A stretch of 64,000 nucleotides of DNA from Neocallimastix lanati (nom. inval.) (Eukaryota > Neocallimastigomycota > Neocallimastigomycetes > Neocallimastigales > Neocallimastigaceae). A program made the translations under genes and the position numbers. The stretch lies in contig JACVTC010000007.1 of NCBI GenBank assembly GCA_016946835.1, positions 200,001 to 264,000 of the forward strand, written 5' to 3'. The notes under the pieces were generated by a model, which saw nothing but the letters and a program-made list of their open reading frames with translations, searched no databases and was not told the origin of the DNA. This document shows, piece after piece, positions 52,001 through 63,265 of the stretch. Position 1 is the stretch's first letter; each line of letters begins with the position of its first letter.

Positions 52001-54777
52001 CATTTAAAGATTATTAATAATTTATATTAATTGATGAAACTATTATATTCTATTATTACATATTCCATATTTAAAGATTATTAATAATTTTTAATATGAA
52101 TTTTTTTTGTAATTAATAAAATATTGGATTATTTTTTGTAAGAGAAATTTAGTATTTTCTTTTCAGTTAAACTATTAATAATTATAGTTTAATACAACAT
52201 TAATATCCTACAAAATATTTAATAATTAAAACAATATAATGAATTATAAAAAAAATAAAAAAATTTTTTTAAAATTGAAATTAAAATTAAAATAAAAATA
52301 AAAAGATTGATACCTATTTCTTATTTATAATATAATAATTAATGTTTTAGACCATGGAAAAATTATTATAACTTTTTTTTTTTTTTTTTTTTTTTTTACT
52401 AAATGTTACCACTTATATGCTATGAGTTTTACATTAAATTTCTTTAATACTAATTTATTGAAAAGTGATCATCTTATTTAGTATATGTAAATAATTAAAT
52501 TATATAATATATTATTTATGAATATAAATTATATAAAACAATTTGGGGAATGTAATAAATCATTATATATATATATTTTAAACTTTTTTTTTTTCTTTTA
52601 CTTATTACCTTTTTAAGGAAAAAAAAATGAAAAGTCTCATTTTTTATTAATTGTTAAGTAAAAGAATATCCCTAATTATAATTTATATTTAGTAAAGTTT
52701 TTTCAATAGTATTTTTATTATTCTAATTTATTTAAAAATACAATTTGTATTATATACCATTATTTTAACAATATTTATTGATATAACTCAATTTCTTAAA
52801 ATACTATTTCATATATTTATTATTTTATTATTTTTATATTTTAATAATTTCTTATTCCTATCTTTTATATTAATAAGTATATAATTAACAAAGTTAAAAT
52901 ATTATTTTATATTCTATTTTTAGTATTTTAATTAATTCTTAATTATCATAATTTAAATTATCAAAATATTTTAATAATTAAGAATTAATTAAAATACTTA
53001 GAAATAAAATACAAATCAAAGTCCTTTTTTAATAATAATAATTATAATAATAATAATTTAATATATTATTTAAGTATTAAAAGTACAATGGTATTTTAAT
53101 TAATATTATTTTTTTTATGACATATATAGAATAATAGAATAATAAAATTCTTATATTAATTAAAGTTTGTAATTATATTTTGTATCAAAAAAAATGTTAA
53201 TGAAATCTTGATTTAATATATAAATAAAAAACTTTATAAAATATAAAAATTTTAAATTAAATATTAATATTTATGTAAATAATAATCAAAAAAAAAAAAA
53301 AATTGTGGCTGTTACTATTATCAATAGTTAATATGAAAGTACACTTTTATATTTATTTTTATTTTTATTTTATTTTATTTTATTTTATTTTATTTTATTT
53401 TATTTTATTTTATTTTATTTTAGATTATAATTAATGAGAGGGAAGACACACAGATTAAGTGTTCTTTGCACTAGCAATTATATAGTCTAAGGAAAGACCT
53501 TGAGGGAGAAAATTGTCTCATAAATTCAAGACAAAGTAATTGAGGGATCAAATCAGACATACCTTATCATAAAAATATGAAAATGATTATTATTTTTAAT
53601 GAATTTTTATTGTGTTATTGTTTTATTGTTAGTAAATGTTTTATATATTAAATATATATGTAATAAATTAAAATTTCCTATTTTAAATCAAATAATTTTA
53701 TGACCAGTAATTATTATATAAAATTTATAGTTATTGTAAAAGAAAATAATGTTAAGTTTGCTAAGTTTTTTGAGAAATTTGATCTTTGTAAAAAGTAACC
53801 GAGTGAGTTTATGAACATATAAAAATAGAGAGTTTAAACAAAGAAACTAAAAGAAACTAAAAAATTTCTCCCATAAGTTGTTTTAAGAGTTTATTTATAT
53901 CATTTTTTTCTTGCTATTATTACGTTAATTCTTTGAATAATCGATACTTTATATTATGTTATTATTAATAAGCCATATTACATAAAATATTCATGTATTA
54001 TATTAGCCTTTTATATTAATAGTAAATATAGTTTATATAATAGTCTTTTAAATAAAATAATATATATATATATTATTATTATTATTAAGTTAATTATTCT
54101 TATTTAAAATATTTAAAATGTCAAAACTTTTTTTTTTTTTTTAATATTTTCTATTATCTATATTTATATAATAGGTAAAATAAAGAATATAATATATATA
54201 TATATTTTTTTTTTGAAATTTCAAAATTTTTATTAAAAGTGTAAAAAAGTGAATCATCTATTAGAAAAAAATATGTCAAATGTTGAAATAATAAATGTAA
54301 AATTATATACTTTTAAAGTGATCATTGCTTTTCTTCTTGTTCTTTTTCCAGTATTCTTTTTCCAGTATTCTTTTTTTTTTTTTTTTTTTATTAAAACTAT
54401 CAGGCTTTGATAATATGAATGTATATTCTTCATTTATAGAGATTTAATTATTATTTATTAATAATTGATATGACTCAGTAGTTCTAAATTTCTTTTTAGG
54501 GAGATATTTTGGTAAATTAATTTGTCATAAGAATAATGAATAATTACAATGAAATATATTTTTATATTTTTAATCTATTTTAAACTATATTTAAAGTATT
54601 CTTATAATATCAATTAACTATTTTAAATATTTAGTATAAAAAGTATTAAAGAAAATAATATGAAGTATATTTGTAAATATAATATTAAAAATATAATTAA
54701 AAATATTAATATAAAATAACACTCTTAGATAAAATAAATATATATTATTTATATAGAAAGGATTAATAAAAATTTTA
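49030..54777. other. Gene-poor AT-rich DNA
   Basis: No gene is supported in about 5.7 kb. Visible structure: a tandem duplication of about 66 bases at about 51957-52093 (GATGAAACTATTATATTCTA), an inverted repeat at 52923-52997, TTTTA repeats at about 53350-53420, and a less AT-rich block at about 53435-53580 (GAGAGGGAAGACACACAG, GGAAAGACCTTGAGGGAG) that I cannot assign in any frame or as an RNA. Confidence 0.55.
52923..52997. repeat. Inverted repeat with 24-bp perfect arms
   Basis: GTATTTTAATTAATTCTTAATTAT at 52923-52946 is exactly complementary to 52974-52997. Weaker pairing continues outward for about ten more bases (CTATTTTTA against TTAGAAATA). No coding sequence inside. Confidence 0.7.
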
Positions 54778-55135
54778 GGGGATCATGCATTTCACAATCG
54801 TGCATTTCGCAATGTGGCGAATAATATTTTTTAAATAAAGCCATACATTTTTAAGATATTCTATACAATCATAATCAAATATATAAATAATTATTATTTT
54901 AAAAGAAATAATAATATATTCTATTAAAAATTATTTTTAAAATTGAATATTAATAAATTATATATATAAAAAAAAGAATATTTATTATTTAATTATTATT
55001 TAATTATTATTTATTTAATTATTATTTATTTGATTATTATTTATTTGATTCTTATTTATTTGATTATTAAAAAAAGTCACATACAAAAATACGCCACATT
55101 ACGAAATGCACTCCCCTGCGAAACGCACTAGATTC
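54778..55135. mobile_element. MITE-like element with GTGCATTTCGCAATGTGGCG inverted ends
   Basis: The left end at about 54778-54822 contains GGGGATCATGCATTTCAC then GTGCATTTCGCAATGTGGCG. The right end at about 55090-55132, reverse-complemented, contains GTGCATTTCGTAATGTGGCG, a 20-base arm with one mismatch, and GTGCGTTTCGCAGGGGAG outside it. The interior is AT-rich with TTTGATTATTATT repeats and no coding sequence. It shares TGCATTTCGC with the element at 40.3-40.6 kb. Confidence 0.65.
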
Positions 55136-55244
55136 AAATTTTATTATCTTAAATATCAATCATTAAAAAAAAAAAAAACATTATAAATACTTAATATTAC
55201 ATTAAAAAAACCTGAATAATTCATATTACTTTATTCAAAATAAA

Positions 55245-55460
55245 TAATTAAATAATTAATAAATAATAAAATAATTAATAAATAATAAAATAATTAATAA
55301 ATAATAAAATAATTAATAAATAATAAAATAATTAATAAATAATAAAATAATTAATAAATAATAAAATAATTAATAAATAATAATTAAATAAATAATAAAT
55401 AATTAAATAAATAATTAATAATAAATAATTAAATAATTAATAATAAATAATAAAACAATT
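55245..55460. repeat. ATAATTAATAAATAATAAA minisatellite
   Basis: About seven near-perfect tandem copies of a 19-base unit, decaying into AATAATTAAATAAATAA repeats on the right. Confidence 0.8.
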
Positions 55461-55489
55461 TAAATAAGTAATAAATAATTAAACACATA

Positions 55490-55752
55490 TTTTATTTTTT
55501 AAACACTAAAAAATTAAAATATTTTTATAAATTCTTTATTTTTTAAACACTAAAAAATTAAAATATTTTTATAAATTCTTTATTTTTTAAACACTAAAAA
55601 ATTAAAATATTTTTATAAATTTTTTATTTTTTAAACACTAAAAAATTAAAATATTTTTATAAATTTTTTTATTTTTTAAACACTAAAAAATTAAAATATT
55701 TTTATAAATTCTTTATTTTTTAAACACTAAAAAATTAAAATATTTTTATAAA
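55490..55752. repeat. 44-45 bp minisatellite, about six copies
   Basis: The unit contains TTTTTTAAACACTAAAAAAT then TAAAATATTTTTATAAATTC and is repeated at about 55500, 55545, 55588, 55633, 55678 and 55722 with almost no divergence. The open frame at 55746-55943 starts in it and is not credible. Confidence 0.85.
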
Positions 55753-56752
55753 TACCTTATATATAAACATTGAAAAAAAACTGAAAAATTATAAAAAAAA
55801 AAAAAAAAAAAAAACGGAAATCGTAGTAGTAATATTAATGAATTATGGTTTAATTGCTTAAATAGTTTATATAATATAAATACAAATTTATAACAAAAAG
55901 TAAAAAGTTTAAAAAAAAAAAAGATAATTAAATGAAAAATCATTAAAATTCCTAATAATTTTAAACAATTTTTCAGTTTAAAGAAGAATTATTAAGATAT
56001 CTTTATAATTAAATATTATAATTACTAATATATTTTTATTAATAGAGTATTCGGTATTATTTATTTATTTAATAATTAATTAATTATTTACTTATACTTA
56101 TAATCCACTTATTCTGAAACTCCAGATTGCGAAAAATAACAAAATATGGAATACAACATACATTCTCGAATTTAAAACTAGGAATAATTTACTTATATAT
56201 AAATTATTCTCTATCAAATTAATTTACTTTTTTATAATTATAGATTTTATTTGAGTTTTATCATATTAATGTTAAGATTAATGTAATATAGGTATCTCTT
56301 TTATTAATATATAGCATGATATAATAATTTAGTAATATCATTTAGATTTATTTATATAATCATAAAAATTATTATGAATACTAAATATTCTTTTATTTCT
56401 ATAATATACCTATAAAGTTTAATCTTTATTATGTAAATACCACATATATCTATGACGTATTTTCATTTTTTACTAATTTAAAAAATTTATTTTAATATAA
56501 TATCATATGAAACAAGTGACTTTAAGTAAATTTAGTAAATTATTTCTAGTGATAATAAAAATGTATAACTAATGTAACAGAATATGATAATATAGATGTA
56601 TGATACATACAATGTAGAACCATAATTGATACAATAATTAAGACATAGTAATAATTAGTATATAAGAAATAATGTGTGAATAGTTTAGACAAAGCTTCTT
56701 ATAAATACTTCTTTGGTATTTCTTTCACACCTTTATGATTTATGTTAGATGT

Positions 56753-56802
<50 letters not shown>

Positions 56803-57227
56803 TATTTATAAGAATTTAATATTAATTAAAAATAAATATAAATTATAAAATTCTTTCAAGATAAATTATGCCCATATCAAGTAAAATAATAACAATTAAT
56901 GACAATAAAATAAAATAGAAAAATATGTTGATAATTATTTATTAAAATAAGGTTCAGTATTTCTTTCATATGTGGAAGTATTTAAAATAATTCATAATTG
57001 ATATTATAAATATTTATTATTTAAGTAATATTATAAAAAATATTTTTAAAAATACTATAATATAAATAATTTTATAATAGCATTAAGTAAAAAATTTGCC
57101 ATAAAGAAGTTACAGAAATTATTAAAGCAAGTATAGTTATAATAATAATATAATGAATTTTAAAAATGAAAGTGAACATATATATATTAATATTATTTTT
57201 ATAGATATTAAGTGAACACAAATGAGC

Positions 57228-57276
<49 letters not shown>

Positions 57277-58130
57277 TATATTTTTAAAAGTTTGAAATAA
57301 TTTTCAATTATTGATTAAAAAATATTTTTCTATTATAATTTTTTTTTAAACTGTTATGAGCTAAATATGATAAATTATAATTTTATATATAAAACTAATA
57401 AAAAATAAAAATATTTAATATTTCTTTTAATATAACTATAATATTATATAATATAATATAATAAAAATAATATATTAAATAGCATTGCGGCCATAAAAAA
57501 AATTTTATTTTATTTTGTAGTAAATATTTATAATTTTAAATTTTATAGTTAAAAATAATAAATTTATTAAAAATATAAATAATTTTTTATTGTAAATTTT
57601 TTATTAATAGAATATTTTTGATTTGTAAATAATTATCAATTTATTATAAAATAAAAAAAAAAAATTTTTTCATTATTAATAAATCTAATTATTTATATTA
57701 TTTAAAAAATGTTATTTAAATTTTATTTTTCTATTAATTTAATTTTTAATTTTTTTAATTAAAAAAAATTTTTTTTTTAATAATCTTAATTTTTAAAAAA
57801 TAATTAATATATTAATAATAAATTAAATAGAAAAAAAAAAATAAAGAAAAAAAAAACGGCAACTTTTTAATATTATAATTAAGATAGAATTACTAATTTT
57901 TTTTTCTTTTTTAAAAAAATGAATATATAAATAGAAAATATTCTTATAATTTTTCATCAAGTTTATCTTTTAAAAAATAATTATATATTTTACATTGCTA
58001 AAATAAAAATATTTCAAAATAATTATCTTTTATTGAAATTAACAAGTTTAAATTAAAAAAAAGAATTTTTTATTTGTTTATAAATTCTATATTCTAGTTT
58101 TATTCATATTATAATATAATATATAAGAAA
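55753..58130. other. AT-rich DNA upstream of the small secreted protein gene
   Basis: No gene seen. A poly(T) tract of about 44 bases lies at 56757-56801. A short LINE-like 3' remnant (ATTGCGGCCATAAAAAAAAT) lies at about 57484. The last few hundred bases are the likely promoter of the gene at 58131. Confidence 0.55.
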
Positions 58131-58685
58131 ATGAAATTCTTTACTGCTATCGTCACTTTATTCGCTGCTGCTTCAGTCATTGCTGCTCCAGTTAGTAATA
58201 CTTTTGAACAATGTAAAAAGGAAGTTTTAGATGTTACTTCTGCTTGTACAGCTGAAGTTGGTGAAGACAGAGTTCAAGCTTGTACAGAATCTCTTTCTGA
58301 AAAGTGTCAAAACTTCTTTGTAAGTCCATTAAAATATATTTCTGAATGTCAAACTATTAGTGAAAAAGAAAGAACATATTTAGAAGAATTTGTCAATGAA
58401 AGACATGCCGATAATAATTTATATTGTCACAAAAAATCCGATGGTCAATATTGTCCATTTGGTGATATTTTAATTACAAATAAAAAACTTACCGAAGATG
58501 ATTTCAAAAGTGCTATCAAAGCTAGTTGTCAATCAAAGGAATGTATTACTCTTACTATCGAATCTATTCAAAATACTATTATTGCTGGATATAGACAAAA
58601 TGGACCAGCTACATACTTAGCATGGTACAAGAATGGGTTACAATATTTACAATCTAATTCTTGTTCTGCTCAAGCTACTGAATAA
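58131..58685 (+). CDS. Small secreted cysteine-rich protein, unknown function
   Basis: 184 aa, single exon. The N-terminus MKFFTAIVTLFAAASVIAAP is a clear secretory signal, cleaved near residue 18. The mature protein of about 165 residues has ten cysteines (QCKKE, SACTAE, QACTE, EKCQN, SECQT, LYCHK, QYCPF, ASCQS, KECIT, NSCSA), enough for five disulfides. It is acidic and predicted mostly helical from its composition. No dockerin, carbohydrate-binding or enzyme motif is recognisable. The codon use, with ordinary GCT, GTT and ACT codons in a very AT-rich setting, marks it as a real gene. Possible roles include cell-wall or surface protein, or secreted effector-like protein; neither is supported directly. 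Confidence 0.85.
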   Translation: MKFFTAIVTLFAAASVIAAPVSNTFEQCKKEVLDVTSACTAEVGEDRVQACTESLSEKCQNFFVSPLKYISECQTISEKERTYLEEFVNERHADNNLYCHKKSDGQYCPFGDILITNKKLTEDDFKSAIKASCQSKECITLTIESIQNTIIAGYRQNGPATYLAWYKNGLQYLQSNSCSAQATE

Positions 58686-59199
58686 ATTAATTAGTTTTTT
58701 TTTTTTTCTTTCTTTTTAATATTGTAATTTATTTATAATGTTTTTTTTTTTTTTTTTTCTTTATGTATATAAAAAAAAAAAAAAAAAAACTAAATGTAAT
58801 TTTGTAAATATATTTAATTTATCAATTAGTACAAAATTGTTATAATTATATTAATAGATAATAAATAAATATACAAATAAAATAAAAAATATTACTATGT
58901 AAATATTTTTTCGTTATATATATTATTATTATCAATGTTAATTTTTTATTTATAAATTATAAATACAATATATTTTTAAAGCTTTAATAAAATTATTACT
59001 ATTAATTATAAAAAATTAAAAAAAAAAAAAATAGATAATAAATTATTTTCATTGTTTATAAAACATAATAAAATAATAATATCAATGTTATAATAAACTT
59101 CTACTAATGTTATAATATTTTTAGTTTTAATTAAGAATAATATTTAGTAAAATAAAAATTTTGAAATAATGGTTTTAAAATATTTACAGCGAAAAACCA
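58686..59199. other. AT-rich 3' flank
   Basis: Poly(T) and poly(A) runs after the stop, then plain AT-rich DNA. No gene or RNA seen. Confidence 0.6.
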
Positions 59200-59945
59200 A
59201 TAGAAATATATATAATATTATAGTTCTTCATTACATAGATTAGATACTAGAATTACTAAAGAAGCAAAAATAATAGATCAAATGTGTCCTAATTTTTGTT
59301 ACTGTTGTAAAAGTAATAAACAATGGATAAGGCATTGTTTAATTGATTGTCCATTTTTCAGTCATATTCGTAGTAAAGTAAAGTCAATGATAAAATTTTA
59401 TTTTTATATAACGCCTTTAACCATGGCGACCTAACAAGTGATATTGTTAATAGTAATAATTATAATAGCAACAGTAATAATAGTAATAGTAATAATAGTT
59501 ATAGTAATAATAGTTATAGTAATAATAGTTATAGTAATAATAGTTATAGTAATAATAGTTATAATAATATTAGAAATAGTATTATTAGTAATGTTAGTAA
59601 TAGTATTGAAAATAATGTGTAGGTTGATTCTAGTGTGTGTGAAAAAGTGTTTAATTTCCTTCTTGGAGGAAGAAGTATTAATAACAGTACAAGGGAATGG
59701 AAGGAATCTAGTTAAGTGCCAGATGAAATCAGGTGCTTATTCTGATACTACTCCATTCTTGGTGGTTACTGCCGCTCTTCTTCAATCGATAATACCTATT
59801 GCTATTGGCCAGCAATGGTCTTTGTTCATTTAGGTTCAAATCGAATCGTACTACTACGACCAAAAGCGTCAATGCTGAAGAAATAGTAAGATAGGCTAGT
59901 AGGGCTAGTGCAACCAATGAAGATCATAATTTCGTATCTTACAAT
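59200..59945 (+). pseudogene. Degenerate LINE ORF, C-terminal part
   Basis: Plus-strand fragments in several frames match the LINE ORF at 60432-61424 in order: RITKEAKIIDQMCPNFCYCC with HCLIDCPFF (the Cys/His knuckle), a long Asn/Ser repeat encoded by AGTAATAATAGTTAT units (about 59445-59590), NFLLGGRSINNSTREWKESS, and PKASMLKK near 59870. A 131-residue open frame at 59438-59833 reads the Asn/Ser repeat in a wrong frame (VIIVIV) and is not the protein. Confidence 0.65.
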
Positions 59946-60071
59946 TATGATTAACATTGTGAAGTCAAAATTAATTATTATACTACAGTATAGTAATTCC
60001 CTTATGAAGTCTTACTGATATTAATTAAATGAAACAAGAATACATTATACCATTATTTTATTTTATTTTGT

Positions 60072-60112
<41 letters not shown>

Positions 60113-60375
60113 TACATGTATTTTATTAAATATTTAATTAATAAAGATGAAACAAGTTTGCTGATGTTAAAAAAGAAAAAAAAAAAAAATCTTCGTTAAA
60201 AAATTTGTAGTATTAATAAATACTATATATTATATGGATATAATATATATTATATATAGATTTTGTAATATATTCAACGAATTATAAAATTATATTTAAA
60301 TTATAATTATATAAATAAAAAATATATATATATATAAATACTATAAAAATTAAAATACATTATATCAATTATTAC
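59946..60375. other. AT-rich DNA between two LINE copies
   Basis: Contains a poly(T) tract of about 40 bases at 60070-60110 and AT repeats. Nothing else is visible. Confidence 0.6.
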
Positions 60376-61558
60376 GTTACGGATTTAAATCTCGCAATTC
60401 TTCTGTTAGTCTCTATAATATTACTTGTGAATTGAGAATACCTCCTCTTTCAGCTGTCTGTGCTATATCTCAATTACGTTGCTTTAGAAAATGGAAAAAC
60501 TCATCATGTATTATTAATCATCTCACTAATAATATTCCTACTATGTCACATTACTCATGGACTAAAGAATCAAGGACTTTGGATAAGAAATTAAATGGTA
60601 AGAAAACAAGTGAAATAAAAAAGTTTTATTGGGAAAGAGATGTCTTCAAACCCTCAAAAGCTAAAAAAGCAATTATTTACAAGGAGAATGATTTTGGATT
60701 TATTTCAGAAATCAGAAACTTAACATTTCAATATCCTAAGTATCAACTGGGATTTTTTTGGATTTCTCGAATTAGGTGTGGTTTTAAATTCGACATTAGT
60801 ATTTCCATTAAAAGAAAAATCGTCTCAGAAGATTGCCTTAAATGTTGCCCTTGTTGTGGTGTTAGTGTACCTAGCTTTTCTCACTGGATCTTTGCCTGTA
60901 AAGAATTGGAATATTACAGAAATAAATCTTTACCTTTTCTAGATGATCTCTTTTTGAAGTTTGCATTGATAATTGAACAAAAATCCTTGGATGTTTCTTT
61001 AGATTCAGAAAAGGATTATGATAATAATATTTATTATTATATATTGAGTGCACTTCTTGGTGGGCGTTCAATATATTCAAAAATTAAAGTTAATGATGGG
61101 GAACAAAGACAATTAGTTGACAATATTTTTAAACAAAGTTCAACTTCGTCAACTGTTCCGTATTTTGTGGGGATTGAGGAGTTTCTAACGAACGTAATAC
61201 CATTAATTTGCCGATCTTTTAGTTTGATGATGAAATGGTATTCCGTTGAATCTACCGTTACCAAGAGCGTCGACGTCGAAATGATAAGGCATGGATTTTC
61301 ACCTCCAGATACAGATTCGATTGATAACACTAATACTGAAATTATTACTCGCAATAATGGACGTGGTGTTATAATCGAGGAATGGGAAAAGTTAGAGGCT
61401 ATTGCTTCTAACGCACTTTTATAATTTTATAATATATAATATTTTATTTCATGTATTTTATTATTTTTTTATTTCTTTAAAATCATGTAATTTTATTATT
61501 ATTATAAATTAAATAAAGTTTTCTCTAAGTCTAAAAAAAAAAAAAAAAAAAAAAAATC
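60376..61558 (+). mobile_element. 5'-truncated LINE (non-LTR retrotransposon) with open frame and poly(A) tail
   Basis: The element begins abruptly near 60376, where LINE-like coding sequence starts (SVSLYNITCELRIPPLSA), and ends with AATAAAGTTTTCTCTAAG and a run of about 25 A at 61533-61557. A 5' truncation with a 3' poly(A) tail is the usual product of target-primed reverse transcription. A long (ATT)n array follows. Target-site duplications could not be identified in the AT-rich flanks. Confidence 0.7.
60432..61424 (+). CDS. C-terminal fragment of a LINE reverse transcriptase polyprotein
   Basis: 330 codons from the first ATG, open to about 60376, with a stop at 61424. The fragment lies downstream of the reverse transcriptase core. 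It has LRCFRKWKNSSC, HYSWTKESRTL, FFWISRIRCGFKFD and a Cys/His knuckle CCPCCG...HWIFACKEL typical of the C-terminal end of non-LTR retrotransposon ORF2 proteins, then ALLGGRSI and a tail ending EEWEKLEAIASNALL. No catalytic YxDD motif or endonuclease is present, so it cannot move by itself. Three other copies in this window (59.2, 62.4 and 63.2 kb) share these motifs, which supports the assignment. It is open without any frameshift, so the insertion is recent. The M at 60432 is not a natural start. Confidence 0.7.
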   Translation: MRIPPLSAVCAISQLRCFRKWKNSSCIINHLTNNIPTMSHYSWTKESRTLDKKLNGKKTSEIKKFYWERDVFKPSKAKKAIIYKENDFGFISEIRNLTFQYPKYQLGFFWISRIRCGFKFDISISIKRKIVSEDCLKCCPCCGVSVPSFSHWIFACKELEYYRNKSLPFLDDLFLKFALIIEQKSLDVSLDSEKDYDNNIYYYILSALLGGRSIYSKIKVNDGEQRQLVDNIFKQSSTSSTVPYFVGIEEFLTNVIPLICRSFSLMMKWYSVESTVTKSVDVEMIRHGFSPPDTDSIDNTNTEIITRNNGRGVIIEEWEKLEAIASNALL

Positions 61559-61567
61559 AATTATTAC

Positions 61568-61862
<295 letters not shown>

Positions 61863-61879
61863 ATTAATTTTATAAAATT

Positions 61880-62205
61880 CAAAAAAAAATTTGGACACAC
61901 ATAATGAGTATCCATCTCTCATAACAGATATAACTGTTAAGTGTGATATACTGGTATACTAATTCAGTATCACCCTTCCACACGTCGTTACACATCTGCC
62001 TTGGGGCTGTATTCACTAGCATTCCTACATATATCTCCATTGGCCATGAGCATCGGAATAGGAACCATTTACCCCTTCAGTAGGTGTAATCATTGGCGTG
62101 AGGACATAATATCATCAGTGCCTATGATTAAGTCGTATCGTTAGTATCGCATGGATTTGGTTTGGGTCCAATATGCTTTATATAATTCAATTAATAGGTT
62201 CCTCT
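61880..62205 (-). other. Less AT-rich island, possible LINE reverse transcriptase remnant
   Basis: This block has unusually many G and C for the window (CCTTGGGGCTG, GGTGTAATCATTGGCGTGAGG). On the minus strand one frame reads FRCSWPMEIYVGMLVNTAPR then QMCNDVWKGDTELVY. This weakly resembles the P.A.YG.E..G segment after the reverse transcriptase core of LINEs. Stops are present in all frames. The assignment is tentative. Confidence 0.3.
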
Positions 62206-62216
62206 TTACAAATTAT

Positions 62217-62220
62217 ATAA

Positions 62221-62315
<95 letters not shown>

Positions 62316-62316
62316 A
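62217..62316. repeat. (AAAT)n microsatellite
   Basis: About 25 tandem AAAT units. The open frame at 62206-62457 on the minus strand is a read-through of this array. Confidence 0.9.
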
Positions 62317-62359
62317 CATTAATATTAAATAATAATATATATTATAAAGTAATATATAT

Positions 62360-62500
62360 TTATATATTTCTTCTTGGTGGAATTTCGGCTTTAGATGAGC
62401 TACAATTCGATACCGGGGAAAGGAAACAGTTAAGTGAACAACTCTTAAAAAATTCACAGGGGTCTACTGTTACTATATTCTCTATCACTAATTCTACTAT
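62360..62500 (+). pseudogene. LINE ORF fragment (plus strand)
   Basis: Reads FLLGGISALDELQFDTGERK then QLSEQLLKNSQGSTVT, matching ALLGGRSI...GEQRQLVDNIFKQSS of the LINE at 60432-61424. It lies in opposite orientation to the fragment that follows at 62520-63265. Confidence 0.65.
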
Positions 62501-62519
62501 TATTAACAATATTATTTCT

Positions 62520-62993
62520 AATGTTATTATTATTAATATTATATACTTTCGTTACTACTATCAGAATCTGTACTTGATTCTACATTATTCATATCTGTGA
62601 TAACAGTGTCTTCATTACTATTTGATATTGGGCAATATTTAGAAATTGAAAAAAAAATTTTTTTTCATAAAAAATTTCAATATCTTTAAAATATTTCATT
62701 CGAAATTCACGGAAAAGAGAGCATTTAGAAAACCAATGTTTCAATCAAGGATTACATTTTTTTTTCTATAACAACAAGGACGCCGTTCTGGACAGTGGTC
62801 TTCAGTCATACTTTTGACAACACGAACATCAAATTTATATCCACATCTGGCAAGAAGTAACCATCGGAATAAAATTCTATTTTCAGGATATTTAGAGTTG
62901 AGCTTTAGGTAATCGGTTTCTCAAATTTATTTATCTTATAAGCCTTAGACTTGACTGATTTTTTTGCCATATCTCTATCCCAATAAAAGTTTA

Positions 62994-63033
<40 letters not shown>

Positions 63034-63265
63034 ATGGATATTCGTCTAATTTGTCTGCTAAAATTATTACTTTCTTTATCCCATACATGACGTCTATAAC
63101 ATGATATATCTTTAAGTAAATCAAGGATAACGCATTTCGAGTTTTTCCATTTTTTAAAACACCTTACCATGAGTAATTGCATAATTTTTGCTGAAAGAAG
63201 AGGAATGTTTAGTTCTTTAGAAACACAATAAAGGGATGTAATGCTATTCCCATTAGAAAATCCCT
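62520..63265 (-). pseudogene. Degenerate LINE ORF (minus strand)
   Basis: From 63265 downward: SKELNIPLLSAKIMQLLMVR, CFKKWKNSKC, HVWDKESNNFSRQIRRI, a poly(A)-coded Lys run (62998-63032 on the plus strand is poly(T)), FYWDRDMAKKS, RCGYKFDVRVV, TEDHCPERRPCCY, then after a frameshift KHWFSKCSLFREFRMKYF and NSNEDTVITDMNNVESSTDS. All blocks match the LINE at 60432-61424 in order. The poly(A) insertion and several stops and shifts make it a pseudogene. Confidence 0.7.

Noticed and set aside
55245-55752. CRISPR-like regular repeats
   Set aside because: The units are contiguous with no spacers and lie in an AT-rich fungal context; they are minisatellites.
59438-59833. 131-residue plus-strand frame rich in VIIVI
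   Set aside because: Wrong frame of the Asn/Ser repeat inside a degenerate LINE ORF; the LINE-matching blocks lie in other frames.
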